Shown here: positions 24,212 to 32,871 of the stretch, piece after piece
Layout: every line of letters starts with the position of its first letter
Position numbering within the stretch: the stretch's first letter is position 1
Assembly (NCBI GenBank): GCA_021792405.1
Contig: JAJYUU010000033.1
Location: forward strand, 1 to 37,842
DNA length: 37,842 nt
DNA from: Actinomycetes bacterium
GTDB taxonomy: Bacteria > Actinomycetota > Actinomycetes > Streptosporangiales > Streptosporangiaceae
Direction: 5' to 3'
Translations under genes and position numbers: made by a program
Notes under the pieces: generated by a model
Seen by the model: the letters and a program-made list of their open reading frames with translations, nothing else
What the model was told of the DNA's origin: nothing
Databases searched by the model: none

Positions 24212-25159
24212 GTGACCGCTTACCTGATCCGCCGGGTAATCACGTCGATCGTCGTGCTAATCGGCGTCTCGATCGTGATCTTCTTCCTGCTGCACACGAT
24301 CTATCCCTCGCCCGCGCAGGACGTGCTCGGCGCGAAGGCCACGAACGCTGCGGTCAACGCCTGGAACAAGGCCAACGGCTTTGACCGGCCGTGGATCCTG
24401 CAGTACCTGAGCTACATCGGTAACGCGCTGCACGGCAACCTCGGCTACTCCTACAAGCTGAATCAGAGCGTGGCGGCCTTGTTCAGGGAGCGCTGGGCCA
24501 GGAGCTTCTACCTGTCCGGGATGTCGCTGCTGCTGTCAGTGCTGCTCGCCATCCCGCTCGGGATTTACCAGGCGGTGCGCAGGAACAGCCTGAGCGACAA
24601 CGCGATGACGACGGTGGCTTTCATTCTGTACGCGATGCCGGTGTTCTTCCTGGCGCTGATCTTGATCCAGGCCTTCGCGCTCTCCCTGCACATCTTCAGC
24701 TACGAGGCCAGCCAGTCCACCTCGGTGTGGGCGGTGATGGCCGACTGGCATGCGATGACACTGCCGATCGCGACCCTGACTCTGATCAGCGTGGCGGGTT
24801 ACTCGCGCTATATGCGGTCGTCGGCCATGGACGCGCTGGCCCAGGACTACATCAAGGCTGCCAGGGCCAAGGGGCTTCCGGAGCGGCTCGTGCTGTTCCG
24901 CCACCTCGTGCGCAACGCCTGCCTGCCGATGGTGACGCTGATCGGCCTTTCGATCCCGGTGCTGCTGGCCGGCAACCTGATCACCGAGCAGGTGTTCAAC
25001 TATCAGGGTCTCGGGCTACTGTTCTACAACAGCCTGGGCAATGTGGATTACGACGTGCTGATCGCCTACACGCTGATCGGCGCGACGCTGGTGATCGTCG
25101 GCAACCTGGTCGCCGATATCGCGCTCACCGTCGCCGACCCGCGCATCAGGCTCGCCTGA
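24212..25159 (+). CDS. dppB: Peptide ABC transporter permease, DppB-like
   Basis: A 315-aa inner-membrane permease with six predicted helices. The N-terminus MTAYLIRRVITSIVVLIGVS and the cytoplasmic EAA loop (YIKAARAKGLPERLVLFRHLVRNACLPM) are diagnostic of DppB/OppB. The conserved region LLAGNLITEQVFNYQGLGLLF follows. It forms the channel with the next gene's product. GTG 24212 has AGGAGG four nt upstream. 21 bp separate it from dppC, so the two are co-transcribed. Confidence 0.94.
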   Translation: MTAYLIRRVITSIVVLIGVSIVIFFLLHTIYPSPAQDVLGAKATNAAVNAWNKANGFDRPWILQYLSYIGNALHGNLGYSYKLNQSVAALFRERWARSFYLSGMSLLLSVLLAIPLGIYQAVRRNSLSDNAMTTVAFILYAMPVFFLALILIQAFALSLHIFSYEASQSTSVWAVMADWHAMTLPIATLTLISVAGYSRYMRSSAMDALAQDYIKAARAKGLPERLVLFRHLVRNACLPMVTLIGLSIPVLLAGNLITEQVFNYQGLGLLFYNSLGNVDYDVLIAYTLIGATLVIVGNLVADIALTVADPRIRLA

Positions 25160-25180
25160 TCGCCCGGAAGGGAGGCCACC

Positions 25181-26104
25181 ATGACCAACATTGCCAGCCC
25201 GGTCCTGTCGCCGCTAGGCGGCGCGCGAGCGCCCGAAGGCGGCGAGGCCGGCCCGATCCAGAGCGGCTGGCGGCTCGCGATGCGCGAGTTCACCAGCAAC
25301 CGGCTGGCCGTGCTCGGCTCGGCCATCCTCGTGTTCTTCCTGGTGTTCTGCTTCATCGGGCCGATCTTTTATCACGGTCAGACGGTCAACACCAACCTGC
25401 AGGCCACCAACCTGCCGCCCGGGGCGGGCCACCTGCTCGGCACGACCAGCGAGGGGTTTGACGAGCTGGCGCTGCTGATGCGGGGCGGGCAGGCGTCACT
25501 GGAGGTGGCGTTCCTCGCCGCCGTGTTCGGCATCGTGCTGGGCTCGATCTGGGGCGCGGTGGCCGGCCTGGTCGGCGGCGTTGTCGACTCGGTGATGATG
25601 CGGATCGTGGACGTCTTCCTGTCCATCCCGATCTTGTTCGTGGTGCTGATCATCGCGGTCAGGTACGGCCCATCGGTGCTCAGCCTGGGCCTGATCATCG
25701 GCGGCTACTACTGGCTGGTCCCGGCCAGGCTGGTGCGGGGCGAGGTGCTGACGTTGCGGACCCGTGACTTCGTGTCTGCGGCACGGATCGCCGGAGTCAG
25801 GCCCTGGCGGCTGATCGGCAGGCACCTCATCCCCAACGCGGTTGGCGTGATGATCGTCAATGTCACGTTCAACGTGGCGGACGCGATCCTGCTCGTGGCC
25901 GCGCTCGGCTACCTGGGCTTCGGGCTGCAGTATCCCACCCAGGACTGGGGCGACATGCTGTCCAATGGCATCGGCTACATGCAGGACGGCTACTGGTGGC
26001 TGGTCTACCCGGTCGGCGCCTGCATCGTCCTGGTCGTGATGGCCTGCAACCTCATCGGTGATGCGCTGCGCGACTCGTTCGACGTCCGGCTGCGCCGGCG
26101 CTGA
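25181..26104 (+). CDS. dppC: Peptide ABC transporter permease, DppC-like
   Basis: A 307-aa permease with an N-terminal cytoplasmic extension and about six helices. Landmarks are the OppC-type opening (WRLAMREFTSNRLAVLGSAI), the HLLGTTSEGFDELALLMRGG periplasmic segment, the EAA loop (VSAARIAGVRPWRLIGRHLIPN) and the C-terminal GDALRDSFDVRLRRR typical of DppC. ATG 25181 follows AAGGGAGG with a 6-nt spacer. It pairs with DppB and is driven by the fused ATPase downstream. Confidence 0.94.
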   Translation: MTNIASPVLSPLGGARAPEGGEAGPIQSGWRLAMREFTSNRLAVLGSAILVFFLVFCFIGPIFYHGQTVNTNLQATNLPPGAGHLLGTTSEGFDELALLMRGGQASLEVAFLAAVFGIVLGSIWGAVAGLVGGVVDSVMMRIVDVFLSIPILFVVLIIAVRYGPSVLSLGLIIGGYYWLVPARLVRGEVLTLRTRDFVSAARIAGVRPWRLIGRHLIPNAVGVMIVNVTFNVADAILLVAALGYLGFGLQYPTQDWGDMLSNGIGYMQDGYWWLVYPVGACIVLVVMACNLIGDALRDSFDVRLRRR

Positions 26105-26152
26105 CCACTCAGCGCCCAGACCCCACGCACACACCCAAGGAGCACTCCCGAG

Positions 26153-28318
26153 ATGGCACCGGTACTCCAGCTCGACAATCTGTCCACCGACATCCAGCTC
26201 AGCAGGTCGGTGGTCCACCCGGTCGCTAATGTCAGCTTGCACATCGAATCCGGGGAGACGCTCGGGCTCGTCGGTGAGTCGGGGTGCGGCAAGTCGATGA
26301 CCGGGCTGTCGATCCTGGGCCTGCTGCCGCCTGGCGGCCGCATCACCGATGGCTCGGTCAAGCTGGACGGCAGGGACCTTGTCGGGCTCTCGGAGGCGGA
26401 CCTGCGGTCCGTCCGCGGGAACGAGATCGCGATGATTTTCCAGGATCCGCTGACGTCCCTGGACCCGACCAAGACCATCGGCTACCAGGTGTCCGAGCCA
26501 GTCCGGCTGCACCGGGGGCTCAGTAAGAAGGAGGCACTCGACCGTGCCGCCGAAGTGCTCGGCCTAGTCGGGCTGCCGAGGCCAGCCGAACGACTGTCCG
26601 ACTACCCGCACCAGCTCTCGGGCGGCCTGCGGCAGCGCGTGATGATCGCGATGGCGCTGTCGTGCGAGCCAAAGGTGCTGGTCGCGGACGAGCCCACGAC
26701 GGCGCTGGACGTCACTATCCAGGCGCAGATCCTGGCCCTGCTCGATGACCTCAAGTCCCGGCTGGGGATGGCAATCCTGCTGGTCACGCACGACATGGGC
26801 GTGATCGCCGGGCACACCGACCGAGTCAACGTGATGTACGCGGGCCGGATCGTGGAGGAGGCGACAACCGAGCAACTGTTCGCGCACATGCACCACCCCT
26901 ACACCCAGGCGCTGCTCGGATCCATTCCGCGGCTGAGCCAGTCGGGAACCGAGCGCCTTGCGAACATTCCCGGGGTGCCGCCGGACCTGTCCAACCCGCC
27001 GCCCGGCTGCCGGTTCGCCCCACGCTGCGCAAGGGTGACGGACAAGTGCACGACCGACGAGCCCCCGCTGCTCAGCGAGGACGTGGCGCACAGCTTCGCG
27101 TGCTGGCACCCGGTGGACGGCCCGCTCGCGCTGGCCAAGATTACCGACAGCGTTCCCGTGGAGGCCGGGGCCGGCAGCCGGGAACACCTGCCGAGCGCCG
27201 CAGCCGTGACCGTGACCGAACCTGACGCCCGCGACACGATGGAGGTGCCCGGCGGAGCGCTGCTTGAGGTGCGTGACCTTGTGAAGGAGTTTCCGGTGAC
27301 CTCCGGCATGGTGCTGCAGCGCAAGGTCGGCAGCGTCAAGGCGGTGTCCGGAGTGTCCTTCACGATCGAGGCGGGCAAGACATTCGGCCTCGTCGGCGAG
27401 TCCGGCTGCGGCAAGACCACGATCGGCAAGCTGGTCGTCGCGCTCGAGAAGGCCACCTCAGGCCAGGTGCTGCTAGGCGGCAAGGACCTCGCGTCCATGC
27501 ACGGCAAGGCGCTGCGTCACCATCGGCGCAACCTGCAGCTGATGTTCCAGGATCCGTACTCCTCCCTGGACCCGCGCATGCGGGTGGGCGCGATCATCAG
27601 GGAGCCGCTGACGGCACAGGGCATCGGCAGCCACAAAGAGCAGCAGGACCGGATCTTCGAGTTGCTGGACGAGGTCGGCCTGCCGCGTAACGCCGTCGAG
27701 CGGTACCCGCATGAGTTCTCCGGCGGCCAGCGCCAGCGGATCGGGCTAGCCAGGGCGCTGACCCTCAACCCGCAGCTGATCGTGGCAGACGAGCCGGTCA
27801 GCGCGCTGGATGTGTCAATTCAGGCGCAAGTGCTCAACTTGATGAAGCGGCTGCAGACCGACCATGGACTGACCTACCTGGTGATCTCGCACGACCTTGC
27901 AGTGGTCAAGTACATGGCCAGCACAATCGGCGTCATGTACCTCGGCAAGCTGGTGGAAGTCGGCTCCGGCGACGACATCTACCAGCGAGCGGCGCACCCG
28001 TACACCGCGGGCCTGATCAACACGATCCCGATCCCGGATCCACAGGCCGCGAAGGCACGCAGCGAGGTCGGCATCCAGGGCGAACTGCCCAGCGCGATCA
28101 ACCCGCCGTCGGGCTGCCGGTTCCGCACCAGGTGCCCGTTCGTCCAGGAGCGCTGCGTGGAGGAAGAGCCGCAGCTGCGCTCGTTTGGCCCAGGGCACAT
28201 TGCCGCTTGCCACTTCCCGCTGCAGGGCTACGAGCCGCCGGGCGCGGCCACGGCGACTGCCACGGCGACTGCCACGGCAGGCACGGGTTCGGCCGTCGGC
28301 GACGCATTCGCGAGCTGA
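26153..28318 (+). CDS. Fused double ABC ATPase of the peptide transporter (DppD-DppF in one chain)
   Basis: A 721-aa protein with two complete nucleotide-binding domains. Domain 1: Walker A GESGCGKS (41-48), signature LSGGLRQ (155-161), Walker [13 protein letters not shown]. Domain 2: Walker A GESGCGKT (415-422), signature FSGGQRQ (522-528), Walker [13 protein letters not shown]. Each ends with the oligopeptide-transporter cysteine motif (C286/C292/C299/C317 and C655/C661/C668/C686), which in some DppD-type proteins binds an iron-sulfur cluster. It replaces the separate DppD and DppF of enterobacteria and powers DppB-DppC. ATG 26153 has AAGGAG about 10 nt upstream. The C-terminal tail carries an Ala-Thr repeat. 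Confidence 0.95.
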   Translation: MAPVLQLDNLSTDIQLSRSVVHPVANVSLHIESGETLGLVGESGCGKSMTGLSILGLLPPGGRITDGSVKLDGRDLVGLSEADLRSVRGNEIAMIFQDPLTSLDPTKTIGYQVSEPVRLHRGLSKKEALDRAAEVLGLVGLPRPAERLSDYPHQLSGGLRQRVMIAMALSCEPKVLVADEPTTALDVTIQAQILALLDDLKSRLGMAILLVTHDMGVIAGHTDRVNVMYAGRIVEEATTEQLFAHMHHPYTQALLGSIPRLSQSGTERLANIPGVPPDLSNPPPGCRFAPRCARVTDKCTTDEPPLLSEDVAHSFACWHPVDGPLALAKITDSVPVEAGAGSREHLPSAAAVTVTEPDARDTMEVPGGALLEVRDLVKEFPVTSGMVLQRKVGSVKAVSGVSFTIEAGKTFGLVGESGCGKTTIGKLVVALEKATSGQVLLGGKDLASMHGKALRHHRRNLQLMFQDPYSSLDPRMRVGAIIREPLTAQGIGSHKEQQDRIFELLDEVGLPRNAVERYPHEFSGGQRQRIGLARALTLNPQLIVADEPVSALDVSIQAQVLNLMKRLQTDHGLTYLVISHDLAVVKYMASTIGVMYLGKLVEVGSGDDIYQRAAHPYTAGLINTIPIPDPQAAKARSEVGIQGELPSAINPPSGCRFRTRCPFVQERCVEEEPQLRSFGPGHIAACHFPLQGYEPPGAATATATATATAGTGSAVGDAFAS
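28247..28278 (+). repeat. 12-bp tandem repeat in the ATPase tail
   Basis: GCCACGGCGACT repeats 2.7 times in frame and encodes (Ala-Thr-Ala-Thr)n just before the stop. It is a slippage-prone, non-conserved tail outside both ATPase domains. Confidence 0.85.
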
Positions 28319-28377
28319 CCGGTGGAGTCCGGCATCACGGTGCCCGGGCTGCTGCGGCGCCAGGTGAACGGTTCGGG

Positions 28378-28455
28378 CACCGGAGCCTGCTGACCCGCGC
28401 ATGGGAGTTGCGCGACACCGTCCGGTCCTGGGACGCGATGTAACTGGCGCTGTCG
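28378..28455 (+). pseudogene. VapC (PIN-domain toxin) relic with a nonsense codon
   Basis: The + strand reads HRSLLTRAWELRDTVRSWDA-M-stop-LAL. This matches the PIN-toxin helix R..LL.R.WELR.N.TA.DA.YVALAE, in which the catalytic Asp is followed by Tyr-Val-Ala-Leu. The TAA at 28441-28443 stands where the conserved Tyr codon (TAC/TAT) is expected. The first half of the domain and any antitoxin are gone. Confidence 0.55.
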
Positions 28456-28519
28456 GCGGTCGTGACCTCGTCGGCGGCTGCGGCGGGAGGTCTCGGTGTC
28501 GGCGATGGCAGCGGTCAAG

Positions 28520-28557
28520 CGGGCAGCCGCGAGGAAGGCTGGCTTCGCGGCTGCCCG
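28520..28557. terminator. Hairpin terminator between peptide importer and amt
   Basis: CGGGCAGCCGCGA (28520-28532) pairs perfectly with TCGCGGCTGCCCG (28545-28557): a 13-bp stem with a 12-nt loop, followed by TTT on the + strand. It ends the importer operon (+) and, since the stem is symmetric, may also stop amt transcripts coming from the right. Confidence 0.75.
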
Positions 28558-28598
28558 TTTCCGGACACTAGGTGCGCTGCGCCCGCCGCAGCCCGGCG

Positions 28599-30011
28599 CT
28601 AGTCGCTGATCACCTCGGGCGGCGCCTGAGCGTAGGGGTGGTGCGGCAGCTGGCTGTCCGGGGTTCCGTCGCCTACCATGGCCGGGGCCAGGTCTGGCTC
28701 CTCCATCGGGTAGGCGACCTCGCCATGGACCAGGATGTCGCCGGCCACCAGCTCGGCATCCGGCATGCGCAGCGGCGTGAAGAGCTTGATGACACGCAGG
28801 ATCGCGTAGGTAACGATCGCGTCCCAGAGGATGACAGTGAGCGCGGCGCCAGCCTGGATCAGCAGCTGCCTCGGGTGACCGTAAAACAGGCCAGCCGTCG
28901 TCACGTCCGGGTTCTTGCCGAGGCCCAGGTACACGATCATCTTCGGGTCGGCCAGCAAGCCGACGAGCAGGCCACCGAACAGCCCGGCGAAGCCGTGCGT
29001 GTAGACCACGCCGAGTGCATCGTCGACCCTGTTGAACGGCCAGACCTTCCGCGGCAGGTATCCGAAGAGGACCCAGACCAAGCCGGACGTGACCACGCCA
29101 ATCACGATCGCGCCGACACCGTTGACGTAACCGGCGGCCGGCGTGATGCCGACTAGCCCACAGATCATGCCGTTGACGCCGCCAAGGAACGTGGGCTTCT
29201 TGTCCTTGCCGAAGCCCATGTCCATGATGATCCAGGTCATCATCGCGACGGCGGTCGCCAGGTTGGTGTTGAGCACTGCCGCTGTCGCGTCAGCGCTGGC
29301 GAAGTACGGGTCTCCGCCGTTGAAGCCGTTCCAGCCGAGCCACAGGATGCCGGCACCGACGGCGATGAACAGCAGGTTGTTCGGGACCGCCCTCTCCCGG
29401 TCGCGGGCGAGCCGGGGCCCTACCATGGCCGCGGCGACGAACCCGGAGACACCGGCCGCCAGGTGGATGACGTAACCACCGGAGAAGTCCAGCGCGCCCT
29501 TGCCGGCCCAGAAACCGCCGCCCCAGAGCAAGAACGCGTTCACCGCGTACGCGAAGGTGATCCAGAGCGGCACGAAGATCAGCCAGACCTTGAACTTGAT
29601 CCGGCCGATGACGCTGCCGACGAACAGGATCGGCGTGATGGCGGCGAACACGAACTGGAAGTAGACCAGTGAGCCCTCGGGGAACCTGAAGTTCGGCATC
29701 AGGCCCCTGAGCAGCGGGATGCTAGCTTGCGCTTGTTCCCCGCCGGCACCGACGACCGTCGCTGGCTTGCCGACGAACGTCGATATCCACGGCGAGCCGA
29801 AGCCCATCTTGAAGGCCCACAGCACCCACACGATCAAGGTAAGCGCGAATGCCGCGAACACCATCATCATGGTGTTCACGGCCCACTTGCGCTGGACTAT
29901 GCCGCCATACAAGACGGCCAGCGCGGGGATGCTCATCAAGCCGACGAGCGTGGCCGCTGTCATCTGCCAGGCGTTGTCGCCTGGGCTGAGCCAGCTTAGG
30001 TAGGGAGTCAC
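28599..30011 (-). CDS. amt: Ammonium transporter (Amt/MEP/Rh family)
   Basis: A 470-aa membrane protein with about eleven helices. Amt landmarks include the ALAVLYGGIVQRKWAVNTMMM start, DFSGGYVIHLAAGVSG (conserved pore Asp and the first pore His in IHLAAG), GWNGFNGG, and VVYTHGFAGLFGGLLVGL (second pore His). It conducts ammonium/ammonia across the membrane. The GTG at 30011-30009 is chosen for GGAGG six nt upstream; the frame extends further but lacks family similarity. The usual partner glnK (and glnD) is not next to it: downstream lie only a terminator and a toxin relic. A site matching GlnR boxes lies about 105-140 bp upstream, so nitrogen-limited induction is expected. The hydrophilic tail of about 45 residues is long and acidic. 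Confidence 0.94.
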   Translation of the reverse strand: MTPYLSWLSPGDNAWQMTAATLVGLMSIPALAVLYGGIVQRKWAVNTMMMVFAAFALTLIVWVLWAFKMGFGSPWISTFVGKPATVVGAGGEQAQASIPLLRGLMPNFRFPEGSLVYFQFVFAAITPILFVGSVIGRIKFKVWLIFVPLWITFAYAVNAFLLWGGGFWAGKGALDFSGGYVIHLAAGVSGFVAAAMVGPRLARDRERAVPNNLLFIAVGAGILWLGWNGFNGGDPYFASADATAAVLNTNLATAVAMMTWIIMDMGFGKDKKPTFLGGVNGMICGLVGITPAAGYVNGVGAIVIGVVTSGLVWVLFGYLPRKVWPFNRVDDALGVVYTHGFAGLFGGLLVGLLADPKMIVYLGLGKNPDVTTAGLFYGHPRQLLIQAGAALTVILWDAIVTYAILRVIKLFTPLRMPDAELVAGDILVHGEVAYPMEEPDLAPAMVGDGTPDSQLPHHPYAQAPPEVISD

Positions 30012-30115
30012 TCTCCGCCTCCAGAGGCTGAAGCGAAGGGTTGCCGGGTGCCAGGCGTCGGCGACCAGCACGGTCCCAGCCGACCGCTTCGGTTTCGTCA
30101 GGTCGGTTCATGTTT

Positions 30116-30153
30116 CCCACGCGATCGTTTCCGCCAGATTTCGCGATCGTTAC
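30116..30153 (-). promoter_or_regulatory. GlnR-type operator upstream of amt
   Basis: On the minus strand the order is GTAAC (30153-30149), 6 nt, GAAAT, 6 nt, GAAAC, 6 nt, GTGGG (30120-30116), which follows the alternating GTnAC-n6-GAAAC pattern of actinobacterial GlnR sites. The 6-nt spacing is exact across all four elements. The third and fourth elements are degenerate. amt is a classical GlnR target, which strengthens the call. Confidence 0.75.
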
Positions 30154-30190
30154 GCCGGCTGCACAAGGCACGTAAGGGGCGTCAGCCGTG

Positions 30191-30697
30191 TTAAAGCTTT
30201 GTTTCCGCACGTTCCTCCGCGCCCGGATGCCGCGTGATCCGGCACCACGTGACCCGGCTGCCGGGACCGGAAATCGTGCCCCACCTGTCGGCCAGCGCAT
30301 CGACTAACAGCAGGCCATAGCCGTGCTCGGCACCACCAGCGCCGATCTCGGCCAGGCACGGCTCGGTCAGGCACGGCTCGGACGGACCGCCGTCATCGCG
30401 AACCTGAACCAGCACCCCGGCGGGCACCGGGCACAGCGTTACCGTGACGGTGCCGCCCGCCGCGCCCGACTGGCTGTGCACGATCGCGTTGGTGACCAGT
30501 TCGCTCACGAGCAGCACCACGGTCTCTGCCGCCGGGTCCCCGTCGCCGAGCAAATGGCGCGCCATCTGCCGTGCCGTGTGCACCGAATCCGGCGTTCCCG
30601 GCAGGACTCGCAGGATCGGCTGGCGGGCGTGGCCCCAAGTCGTTCCAGGTGCGGGTGGCGGAAGAGTTGACGCCCTGTCCGAGGCCCTCGCAGTCAT
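30191..30697 (-). CDS. ATP-binding protein of the anti-sigma-factor/serine kinase type (HATPase_c_2)
   Basis: A 168-aa single-domain GHKL ATPase. N-box: SELVTNAIVHS (E66, N70); G1 box: VRDDGG (D101/D102); G2 box: GAEHGYGLLLVDALADRWG. Such RsbW/SpoIIAB-like proteins are numerous in actinomycetes; they bind sigma factors or phosphorylate anti-anti-sigma partners. No partner is adjacent, so the target is unknown. The ATG at 30697-30695 has GGAG six nt upstream. An in-frame 15-bp duplication encodes EPCL twice, between the G1 and G2 boxes in the ATP-lid region. It is transcribed away from the SARP-type gene. Confidence 0.88.
   Translation of the reverse strand: MTARASDRASTLPPPAPGTTWGHARQPILRVLPGTPDSVHTARQMARHLLGDGDPAAETVVLLVSELVTNAIVHSQSGAAGGTVTVTLCPVPAGVLVQVRDDGGPSEPCLTEPCLAEIGAGGAEHGYGLLLVDALADRWGTISGPGSRVTWCRITRHPGAEERAETKL
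30353..30382 (+). repeat. 15-bp tandem repeat in the ATPase lid
   Basis: CAGGCACGGCTCGGT followed by a copy differing only in its last base. On the coding strand this duplicates an E-P-C-L block with a variable fifth residue, inserted between two ATP-binding motifs. Confidence 0.85.
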
Positions 30698-30699
30698 GC

Positions 30700-30735
30700 C
30701 GTGCTCCGGCGGAAGGACGTGCTCCAGCGGAAGGC
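30700..30735. repeat. 18-bp direct repeat at the 5' end of the HATPase gene
   Basis: Two 18-bp units (CGTGCTCCGGCGGAAGGA and a 16/18 match) lie head to tail just upstream of the start codon. They duplicate the GGAG ribosome binding site of the minus-strand gene. Confidence 0.75.
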
Positions 30736-30947
30736 CGGCTCGGGCGGCGCAGCAAGGGTAGCAAGCGCCGGCACGCTAATGGTCATAGCTCTGCTCCGAT
30801 TACTCATTTAGCCCGGATTAATGCACTTCGGCGACTCGGCTCGACCATAACGAAGCGATCATTACCGAGCTGTTGCCTAGGTGTAACCGGGCTCGCGATT
30901 GCGTCGCACGCGCAGCCGGGTGACTGAGCGATCGGGCAGTTGCACGT

Positions 30948-30953
30948 TACAAT
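30948..30953 (+). promoter_or_regulatory. Predicted -10 element of the SARP-type gene
   Basis: TACAAT lies 30 bp before the ATG of the SARP-type regulator, in an AT-richer stretch; the intervening leader carries AGGTGA as ribosome binding site. No good -35 is seen, which would fit an activator-dependent promoter. Confidence 0.45.
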
Positions 30954-30983
30954 TACGCCAATCCCGGACAGCGTAGGTGATCA

Positions 30984-32840
30984 ATGGAATATCGGATCCT
31001 CGGTCCGCTCTATGCGGATGCGGGCACCGGCCGCGGCCCAGCGGTCATCTGCCAGCCGTTACTCCAGTCCGCTCTAGCAGTCCTGCTGCTGCGCGCCAAC
31101 AGGACCTGCCCGCGAACGATGCTGATCGACGCCCTCTGGGGCGCTGAAGCGCCGAACGCCCCCGAAGCTGCCCTGCGGGTGTGCATCAGCCGACTGCGGC
31201 GGTGCCTCGGCGATTGCGCCGGTCGGCTGGCCACTGTCGGACCGCCCGGCGGTCGTTCGCCGGCCCATCGTCAGCAGCGGGGCTACGTCATGGTGGTGCG
31301 CCCGGGTGAACTCGACGTCGACGAGTTCACCGATCTCGCAGCACAGGGACAGGCTGAGCTCGACTCAGGCAACGTCACTGCCGCGGCCGCCTCGTTCATC
31401 CAGGCACTCGCCCTATGGGGCGACCCGCCGCTGCCAGACGTGCCACGGAGCGGGGCATTAGCCGACGACGTTGCGAGGCTGACGAACCACCGCCGGGTAG
31501 TAATGGACGCGCTCATTGACGCCCGCCTCGCCGCTGGCGAGCAGGAGCAGGTACTCGGGCAACTGCGCGCCGCGGTCCTGGCCGATCCGAGCCGGGAACG
31601 GGCATGCGAACAGCTGATGCGCGCCTGCCACGCGCTAGGCCTGCGCAAGGAGGCGCTGGATGCCTATCAGCAAGCGCGTCGGGCAATGCTCGAGCAGCAG
31701 GGCGCCGAGCCAGGGCCGGCGCTGACCGTGCTCTACCGTCGGATCCTGGCTGAAGAAACAGCTACCGTGCGTTCCGCGACCAAGATCACCGAGCTGTCGG
31801 CCGGCCTGCCGAAGCCCGGCGCCTCGCAGGTTCCCGGTCCTCCGGCCGATTTCACCGGCAGGTCAGCGGAGATTGCTGCGATCATCGACCACCTGAACGG
31901 CCCCGGAGTACCGGTCACAGTCGTCAGCGGCGCACCAGGAGCGGGGAAGAGCACTGTCGCCGCCGCTGCCGCGATGCAGCTGAGGTCCCGCTTCGTCGAG
32001 CTGTACGCCGAACTCGGCGGCGTCGAGCGGCCGGCGAATCCGCAGGACGTACTGGCCGGGATGCTGCAGACGATGGGCATCCAGCCGCGGAGCATGCCGG
32101 CCCCCGGACCGGCGCGATCGGCGCTCTACCGGTCCCTGCTCGCCGGCCGCACCGTACTAGTCATCGCCGATGATGCGGCCTCCGCCGCCCAAGTACGCCC
32201 GCTGATCCCAGCCCCAGGCGGCGCGGCCGTTCTGGTGACCAGCCGGGGGCGCCTGACCGGGCTAGCCGGCGCCAGTTTCGTGGCCCTCGGCGGGCTTGCC
32301 GATAGCGAGGCACTGACGCTGCTCGGACTGGTTGCCGGCCCGGACCGCATCGCGGCCGAGCCTGCCGCTGCGAAGGCCGTCATAGCCGCCTGCGCGGGGC
32401 TGCCACTCGCGGTTCGACTCGCCGGCGCTTCTCTAGCCGCACGACCGGGCTTAAGCGTGGCCAGGCTGGCTCGTGAACTTCACGGCGGCCGGGTACTTGA
32501 TGTGCTCACTGCCGAGGACATCTCCGTCCGCGCGGCCATAAGCTCAAGCTTCCGAGCCGTGCCTCTCTCAGCCCGACGCGTCATGTCCACAGCAGCAGTC
32601 ACGATTCCGGGGGACGTCGCGGCGGCAGAGCTAGCGATGCTCGCCGGCGATGACGGCGACGTCATCCGGCAACTCGTCGCCGTCGGGCTGCTAGAGCCGG
32701 CGCACGAAGCCGCAGCTGGCGAGGAGCGATACACGGTGCACCCGCTGGTCCGGGCTTTCGCTGTTGAGCACTCGCGGGCGCCTGCGGGCCGCCGCAACAG
32801 CCCGGTACGGCGGCTACCCGGATACACACAGGTCAGCTGA
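30984..32840 (+). CDS. SARP/AfsR-type transcriptional regulator with NB-ARC ATPase domain
   Basis: A 618-aa protein. Residues 1-105 form an OmpR-type winged helix (MEYRILGPLY.. to QQRGYVM), and about 110-257 a bacterial transcriptional activation domain (LDVDEFTDLAAQGQAEL..LRKEALDAYQQARRAMLEQQG). From about 288 comes an NB-ARC/AAA-like module with P-loop GAPGAGKST (316-324), Walker B-like VLVIADD and a sensor/GLPLAVRLAGASLA segment, ending in a winged-helix subdomain (YTVHPLVRAFAVEHS). It stops there: the C-terminal TPR array of AfsR-type proteins is missing. These regulators activate secondary-metabolite or differentiation genes, but no biosynthetic genes lie in the window. ATG 30984 follows AGGTGA. 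Confidence 0.9.
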   Translation: MEYRILGPLYADAGTGRGPAVICQPLLQSALAVLLLRANRTCPRTMLIDALWGAEAPNAPEAALRVCISRLRRCLGDCAGRLATVGPPGGRSPAHRQQRGYVMVVRPGELDVDEFTDLAAQGQAELDSGNVTAAAASFIQALALWGDPPLPDVPRSGALADDVARLTNHRRVVMDALIDARLAAGEQEQVLGQLRAAVLADPSRERACEQLMRACHALGLRKEALDAYQQARRAMLEQQGAEPGPALTVLYRRILAEETATVRSATKITELSAGLPKPGASQVPGPPADFTGRSAEIAAIIDHLNGPGVPVTVVSGAPGAGKSTVAAAAAMQLRSRFVELYAELGGVERPANPQDVLAGMLQTMGIQPRSMPAPGPARSALYRSLLAGRTVLVIADDAASAAQVRPLIPAPGGAAVLVTSRGRLTGLAGASFVALGGLADSEALTLLGLVAGPDRIAAEPAAAKAVIAACAGLPLAVRLAGASLAARPGLSVARLARELHGGRVLDVLTAEDISVRAAISSSFRAVPLSARRVMSTAAVTIPGDVAAAELAMLAGDDGDVIRQLVAVGLLEPAHEAAAGEERYTVHPLVRAFAVEHSRAPAGRRNSPVRRLPGYTQVS

Positions 32841-32871
32841 CAGTGGCGGTGCGCGAGAGTCGGCTCAGCGC

